NCBI GenBank assembly: GCA_025963615.1
Contig: JAOQAL010000807.1
Coordinates: 1 to 9,523 of the forward strand
Source: Chitinophagaceae bacterium
Lineage (GTDB): Bacteria > Bacteroidota > Bacteroidia > Chitinophagales > Chitinophagaceae
Direction of reading: 5' to 3'
DNA length: 9,523 nt
The position numbers and the translations under genes were made by a program. Below the pieces are notes generated by a model. That model worked only from the letters and a program-made list of their open reading frames with translations, made no database searches and was not told where the DNA came from. Shown here piece after piece: positions 5,514-9,523 of this stretch. Within the stretch, counting starts at the first letter, position 1. The number at the start of each line of letters is the position of its first letter.

Positions 5514-6728
5514 ATGAAACGCAGAGATATAATAAAAGGTCTCACGGTTTTACCTTTTGCAGGGGGGATCGCCGGAAGTATTTTCCCGTATCAATCTGTA
5601 CTCGGTGCACCTTCCCCGGTAACGCGCGACCTTTTCAAAGAACTGGGTGTGCGCACCTTTATTAATGCAGCCGGCACGTATACATTCATGACCGGTTCTT
5701 TAATGCATGACTATGTAATTGACACCATCAAAACGGCTTCCAAAGAATTTTGTTTACTGGATGATCTGCAGGATAAGGTCGGAGAAAAAATCGCCGCTAT
5801 GGTTCATGCTGAAGCAGCGGTAGTCACCTGTGGCGCATTCTCAGGATTAACGCTTGGGTTGGCAGGAATCTTAACCGGCACCGATGTCAATAAAGTAAAA
5901 CTGCTGCCGCAACTGGAAGGCAGCGGCATGAAATCTGAGGTAATCGTGCAGAAAGCCCATTCCATTGATTATAACCATGCATTGACCAACACCGGTTGTA
6001 AAATGGTTGAAGTGGAAACGGTGGCTGATGTAGAAAAAGCGATCAATGAGAAAACTGCGATGATGTTCTTCCTGAACATTGAAGCCGATAAGGGAAAGAT
6101 CATGCATGAAGAATGGGTAGCCCTTGCAAAGAAGAATAAAATTCCTACCGGTATCGATATTGCCGCTGATGTGCCGCCGGTTTCAAACCTCTGGAAATTT
6201 CATGAACTGGGTTTTGATTTCGTCGTAATATCCGGAGGTAAAGCTATCAGGGGACCACAAAGCGCCGGCTTACTGATGGGTAAAAAAGATATTATTGCCG
6301 GCGCCCGTTTGCATATGCCGCCCCGCGGATTTAATATTGGCCGCGGCATGAAAGTAAATAAAGAAGAAGTATTGGGGATGTATGTTGCGCTGGAACATTA
6401 CCTGAGTTATGACCATGATAAAGAATGGAAAACCTGGGAAAATAATATTGCAGTTATTGAAAATGCTGCGAAATCGGACCGGGTCGATACAACAATAATA
6501 TTTTTACCCCCATTAGGAAACATTACGCCAACCCTGGAAATATCCTGGAGCAACCCCGGCGTTAAATCGAAAGATCTGCAGGAAAAATTGCGGTATGGCA
6601 GCCCTTCCATAGAAGTCATGAGTCATCAAGATAACAGTATTATTATTACCGTCTGGGTCATGAAGCAGGGCGAAGAAAAGATAGTGGCCAGAAGATTGAA
6701 AGAAGAACTTACGGCTATTTTAGGGTGA
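5514..6728 (+). CDS. Tat-exported SelA-like PLP enzyme (D-glucosaminate-type ammonia-lyase family)
   Basis: This 404-residue protein belongs to the COG1921 group: L-seryl-tRNA(Sec) selenium transferase relatives, including D-glucosaminate-6-phosphate ammonia-lyase. I chose ATG 5514, not the upstream TTG at 5481, because it gives M-K-R-R-D-I-I-K-G-L directly followed by a hydrophobic stretch to about residue 32: a clean twin-arginine signal. Mature landmarks are R-T-F-I-N-A-A-G-T-Y-T near residue 50, A-V-V-T-C-G-A-F-S-G near 102-111, and G-I-D-I-A-A-D with D215 placed for the PLP ring nitrogen. V-I-S-G-G-K-A-I-R-G-P-Q-S-A-G follows, with K243 as the Schiff-base lysine. True SelA makes selenocysteinyl-tRNA in the cytoplasm; a Tat signal excludes that role. 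Tat export suits an enzyme that must fold around its cofactor before leaving the cytoplasm. Likely chemistry is beta-elimination of water from a 2-amino-3-hydroxy acid, then loss of ammonia through an enamine/imine. The substrate is unknown. It lies between RidA and the heme protein, all closely spaced. Confidence 0.87.
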   Translation: MKRRDIIKGLTVLPFAGGIAGSIFPYQSVLGAPSPVTRDLFKELGVRTFINAAGTYTFMTGSLMHDYVIDTIKTASKEFCLLDDLQDKVGEKIAAMVHAEAAVVTCGAFSGLTLGLAGILTGTDVNKVKLLPQLEGSGMKSEVIVQKAHSIDYNHALTNTGCKMVEVETVADVEKAINEKTAMMFFLNIEADKGKIMHEEWVALAKKNKIPTGIDIAADVPPVSNLWKFHELGFDFVVISGGKAIRGPQSAGLLMGKKDIIAGARLHMPPRGFNIGRGMKVNKEEVLGMYVALEHYLSYDHDKEWKTWENNIAVIENAAKSDRVDTTIIFLPPLGNITPTLEISWSNPGVKSKDLQEKLRYGSPSIEVMSHQDNSIIITVWVMKQGEEKIVARRLKEELTAILG

Positions 6729-6764
6729 TGATTTCCGTTAGCTTACCTCTAATATCAATAACGA

Positions 6765-8561
6765 TTGAATTACAAGATACCAACTGCTGTTTTACAGGCA
6801 AGCTGCATAGCTATCTTATTTGCTGTGGCACTTACCGGATGTAAATCCGGGACGAAACCGGAGGAAGGCTGGAAAGCGCCTCCTGAAGCGGACCGTTTAT
6901 TCAACCCGCTTCAGAATTTATTGCTGGCAGAAGAAAAAGGTAAAGAATTATACAACGTTTATTGCTGGTCCTGTCATGGCACCAACGGCTATGGGGATGG
7001 AGCTGCAGGCAATGCCCTGGGACAAAAACCCGCTAACTTTCATGATGAACGGATAAAAAAACAAAGGCAGGGTGCGCTGTTCTGGAAAATAACTAACGGT
7101 AAGGGCAATATGCCGCCTTTCAAAGACGCGTTAACAGAAGAACAAAGGTGGCAGCTGGTCACCTATGTCCGCAAATTTTCTGAAAAACCCGAAGGGCCGG
7201 TAAAGTCTCCGAAAGCATTGCGACCTGGCATTGAAATAACGCACGTTATGAATGTAGAGCCGCTCGCGGTTCGCATCTTACAGAATACGGCTACCGGTGA
7301 TTTATATTATACCACATTCGACGGCGATATCTACCGGATAAAAAATTTGACTGGTAAAGAACCCGCTTCGGTTAAAATATTATCTGCGAAAGATCATGGA
7401 ATTAGCCGGCTGCAGGGAGCCATTTTTAATAAGAATTCACTTTTCTTATGCGGCAACGTTGATACCAATAATAAGAAAGTTACCAGTGGCAGGATGGTCC
7501 GCTTTGAATTGCAGGATTCGGTGCCCGCTCAAATGTCGGTAGTATTTAACACCGTGCAATATGGCGCCAACAAAACCATCTATGATCATGGCTGGAATGC
7601 CGTAGCTATTAGTCCCGATGGCAAATACATCTTCGTAAACAGCGGAGCCAGAACAGATCATGGAGAAATACAGGATAATGGCGGCCTGTTCCCCAATGCC
7701 AGAGACAATGCCTTGACCGGAAAAATCTTCAGGATCCCCATCGATGCAAAGAACCTGTTACTGACAGATGATCTGTCAAAATTAAAAGCCGATAGTTTAT
7801 TATACGCCCAAGGCATCCGCAATGCCTATGATATGGCTTTCGATGCCGGCGGTAATCTCTTTGCCGTCGTCAATTCATCGGATTATGACAGCCCTGAAGA
7901 TATGTTCTGGGTAAGACAGGGACATCATTATGGTTTTCCCTGGATCATGGGTGGCATTGAAAATCCACAACAGTACCCGGGCTGGCAACCTAATCCGGAT
8001 ACCGATCCTTTTATTAATAAATTTTCGCATTCCTGGCAGGTAAAATATTATTACAATGATTCTACGTTCCCCAAAAGACCAGCTGGTGTAAAATTTTCGG
8101 CAGGAGTGCAGAATATAGGTCCTGATGCCAATGAATACAGAGGTCACTCAGGCAAAATACAGGACGGTGATTCCACCGGTGTTACAGTCAGTACGTTCAC
8201 CGCACATTCATCGCCCCTGGGACTATTTTTCGATGTTAAGAATGTATTGGCCGGCGATTTTAAGGGAGATGGTTTTGTTATCCGTTATTCGCTGGGATCA
8301 AAAGAAGCCATGATGGGATCGCTTACCAAAGAAGGTTCCGATCTGTTAGATCTTCATTTAACGTATGACCAGGCGATGGATAATTATATTGTTAAAACAA
8401 CCCGTATCGTGGACGATTTCACAGAACCAACGGATGCTGTGATGATCGGAAATGAAGTATATATAATCGAATACGGGGGCCGGGGTGGGCATATCTGGAA
8501 AATCAGTTTACCGAAAGAAAAGGGTCAAAAAAATAAATCCGGAACCCTGAAAAAAAAATAA
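6765..8561 (+). CDS. Lipoprotein fusing cytochrome c to a sorbosone/glucose-dehydrogenase-like propeller
   Basis: This 598-residue protein begins with a short lipoprotein signal whose lipobox is L-T-G-C at Cys26, so it should be anchored in a cell-envelope membrane. Residues about 50-140 form a class I cytochrome c: C-W-S-C-H at 67-71 binds heme, and N-M-P-P-F with M116 is the likely sixth ligand. Residues about 150-590 form a beta-propeller like L-sorbosone or PQQ-type glucose/sorbosone dehydrogenases, with blade motifs such as A-I-S-P-D-G-K-Y-I-F-V-N-S-G, G-I-R-N-A-Y-D-M-A-F-D and G-H-H-Y-G-F-P-W. Such fusions oxidise a sugar or alcohol and pass electrons through heme to the respiratory chain; that PQQ is the cofactor is inference. 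The only possible start is TTG at 6765, because a TAA lies two codons upstream (6759-6761) and no ATG precedes the signal. It starts 36 bp after the PLP gene and ends one base before the amidohydrolase start. Confidence 0.85.
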   Translation: MNYKIPTAVLQASCIAILFAVALTGCKSGTKPEEGWKAPPEADRLFNPLQNLLLAEEKGKELYNVYCWSCHGTNGYGDGAAGNALGQKPANFHDERIKKQRQGALFWKITNGKGNMPPFKDALTEEQRWQLVTYVRKFSEKPEGPVKSPKALRPGIEITHVMNVEPLAVRILQNTATGDLYYTTFDGDIYRIKNLTGKEPASVKILSAKDHGISRLQGAIFNKNSLFLCGNVDTNNKKVTSGRMVRFELQDSVPAQMSVVFNTVQYGANKTIYDHGWNAVAISPDGKYIFVNSGARTDHGEIQDNGGLFPNARDNALTGKIFRIPIDAKNLLLTDDLSKLKADSLLYAQGIRNAYDMAFDAGGNLFAVVNSSDYDSPEDMFWVRQGHHYGFPWIMGGIENPQQYPGWQPNPDTDPFINKFSHSWQVKYYYNDSTFPKRPAGVKFSAGVQNIGPDANEYRGHSGKIQDGDSTGVTVSTFTAHSSPLGLFFDVKNVLAGDFKGDGFVIRYSLGSKEAMMGSLTKEGSDLLDLHLTYDQAMDNYIVKTTRIVDDFTEPTDAVMIGNEVYIIEYGGRGGHIWKISLPKEKGQKNKSGTLKKK

Positions 8562-8562
8562 A

Positions 8563-9523
8563 ATGAAAAAAATAATTTTATCAATTTACCTGGCGCTGGG
8601 CTATAGCCTGGCGTTCTGTCAGCCGTATAATATTGTAATTAAAGATGGCCATGTCATTGATCCGAAAAATAATATTGATGCCGTTATGGATATCGCGGTC
8701 AATGAAGGGAAAATTGTCCAGGTTGGTAAAAATATAGATATCCGGCAGGCCACACAGGTTGTGAATGCAAAGGGCTTTTACATTACACCGGGACTTATTG
8801 ACATTCATTGTCACAATTTTTTTGGCACCGAGCCCGATCATTATCTCAGTAATGGGCTGGTAGCCGTAGCACCGGATGGATTTACATTCCGTGTGGGGGT
8901 TACTACCGTAGTAGATGCCGGAGGCTCTGGCTGGCGGAGCTTCCCTGTTTTCAAAAAAAATATAATTGACAACTCACAAACACGGGTACTCGCTTTGCTG
9001 AATATTGTAGGCGAAGGGATGCGCGGAGGCGCGTATGAACAAAGCACCAATGACATGGACAGCAAAATGACGGCCTTGGTGGCCAAAGCAAATCCAGGGG
9101 TGGTAGTAGGTATTAAAGTGGCTCATTTTGAAGGCCCTGAATGGACACCTGTTGACAGGGCGGTAGAGGCGGGCAAGATCGCGGATATTCCTGTCATGAT
9201 CGATTTTGGGGGTAGCAATCCCCCACTGTCCATCGAAGAACTATTCATGAAGCATCTTCGCACCGGGGATATTTTCACCCATTGCTTTGGACAACTAAAA
9301 ACAAGAGAGTCTATTGTAGATACCATTACAAAACAAGTAAAGCCCTTTGTACTGGAAGCAAGAAGAAAAGGAATTGTGTTTGATGTCGGCTACGGGGGAA
9401 TAAGTTTTGCGTTTTCACAGGCGATACCGGCGATAAAAAATGGTTTTTATCCAAACTCAATCAGTACCGATCTTCATGGTGGCAGTATGAACAATGCTAT
9501 GAAGGATCAACTGAATGTGATGT
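8563..9523 (+). CDS. Exported amidohydrolase/deacetylase-family metallohydrolase, COG3964 type (3' end missing)
   Basis: 320 codons are visible before the window ends; relatives have roughly 400 residues or more. M-K-K-I-I-L followed by a hydrophobic stretch to about A-F-C (19) is a Sec signal peptide. The mature protein opens with the small beta domain typical of amidohydrolases (I-V-I-K-D-G-H-V-I-D-P). The metal site then shows I-H-C-H (H82, H84), G-I-K with K185 as the probable carboxylated lysine, T-H-C-F with H240, and S-T-D-L-H with D303. Where many relatives have a metal-binding His after strand 5 (M-V-H-I-G), this one has M-I-D-F-G with D214. Annotations as dihydroorotase are common but wrong for this group; some members remove acyl groups. 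Genes of this family are often beside SelA-like PLP enzymes, as here, which supports deacylation of the PLP enzyme's substrate. It starts one base after the preceding stop, so translation is probably coupled. Confidence 0.85.
   Translation, partial: MKKIILSIYLALGYSLAFCQPYNIVIKDGHVIDPKNNIDAVMDIAVNEGKIVQVGKNIDIRQATQVVNAKGFYITPGLIDIHCHNFFGTEPDHYLSNGLVAVAPDGFTFRVGVTTVVDAGGSGWRSFPVFKKNIIDNSQTRVLALLNIVGEGMRGGAYEQSTNDMDSKMTALVAKANPGVVVGIKVAHFEGPEWTPVDRAVEAGKIADIPVMIDFGGSNPPLSIEELFMKHLRTGDIFTHCFGQLKTRESIVDTITKQVKPFVLEARRKGIVFDVGYGGISFAFSQAIPAIKNGFYPNSISTDLHGGSMNNAMKDQLNVM

Noticed and set aside
5514..6728. Genuine selenocysteine synthase (SelA)
   Set aside because: A twin-arginine export signal is incompatible with tRNA-linked chemistry, and the context (RidA, amidohydrolase) fits the ammonia-lyase-like branch of the family.
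8563..9523. Dihydroorotase
   Set aside because: The signal peptide, the COG3964-type motifs and the SelA-like neighbour do not fit pyrimidine synthesis.

Overview
The window looks like a chromosomal piece of a Bacteroidota genome, probably Chitinophagaceae or a close relative. Reasons: AT-rich gaps, no clear Shine-Dalgarno sequences, A-rich leaders before the start codons, one good Bacteroidota-type promoter (TTTG-N19-TACATTTG), and protein sequences typical of that phylum. Every gene I can support lies on the + strand. The taxonomic call is inference from sequence style.

Left part (1-2471): the tail of a CBM6-like carbohydrate-binding protein ends at 205. It is followed at once by an ordered 7-bp repeat array (216-271), an opposite-facing copy (308-333) and a 22-bp direct repeat pair (291-312/338-359). 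After a gap with a candidate promoter (579-609) comes a NYN/DUF88 (LabA-like, PIN-fold) gene. Its reading frame is broken near 799-807 and it seems to lack a short internal piece, so I call it a pseudogene. Next is an intact LLM-class flavin-dependent oxidoreductase (1422-2471).

Middle (2472-3162): a 690-bp stretch without an intact gene. It holds a perfect 9-bp hairpin, a leader-like segment and a short coding-like open stretch (2931-3128) that may be a gene remnant.

Right part (3163-9523): a stand-alone ferredoxin-NADP-reductase-like protein is followed closely by an exported SMP-30/gluconolactonase-like protein. After a 207-bp gap there is a tightly spaced set: Tat-signal RidA, Tat-signal SelA/D-glucosaminate-ammonia-lyase-like PLP enzyme, a lipoprotein fusing cytochrome c to a sorbosone-dehydrogenase-like propeller, and a signal-peptide amidohydrolase of the COG3964 type that runs off the window. 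All five enzymes from SMP-30 onward carry export signals.

The most interesting reading is a cell-envelope route for an (N-acylated) amino-sugar acid or similar amino acid. The steps would be oxidation by the heme/propeller protein, lactone opening by SMP-30, deacylation by the amidohydrolase, ammonia elimination by the PLP enzyme, and clean-up of the enamine/imine by RidA. The families and signals are seen in the sequence. The pathway order and substrate are inference.
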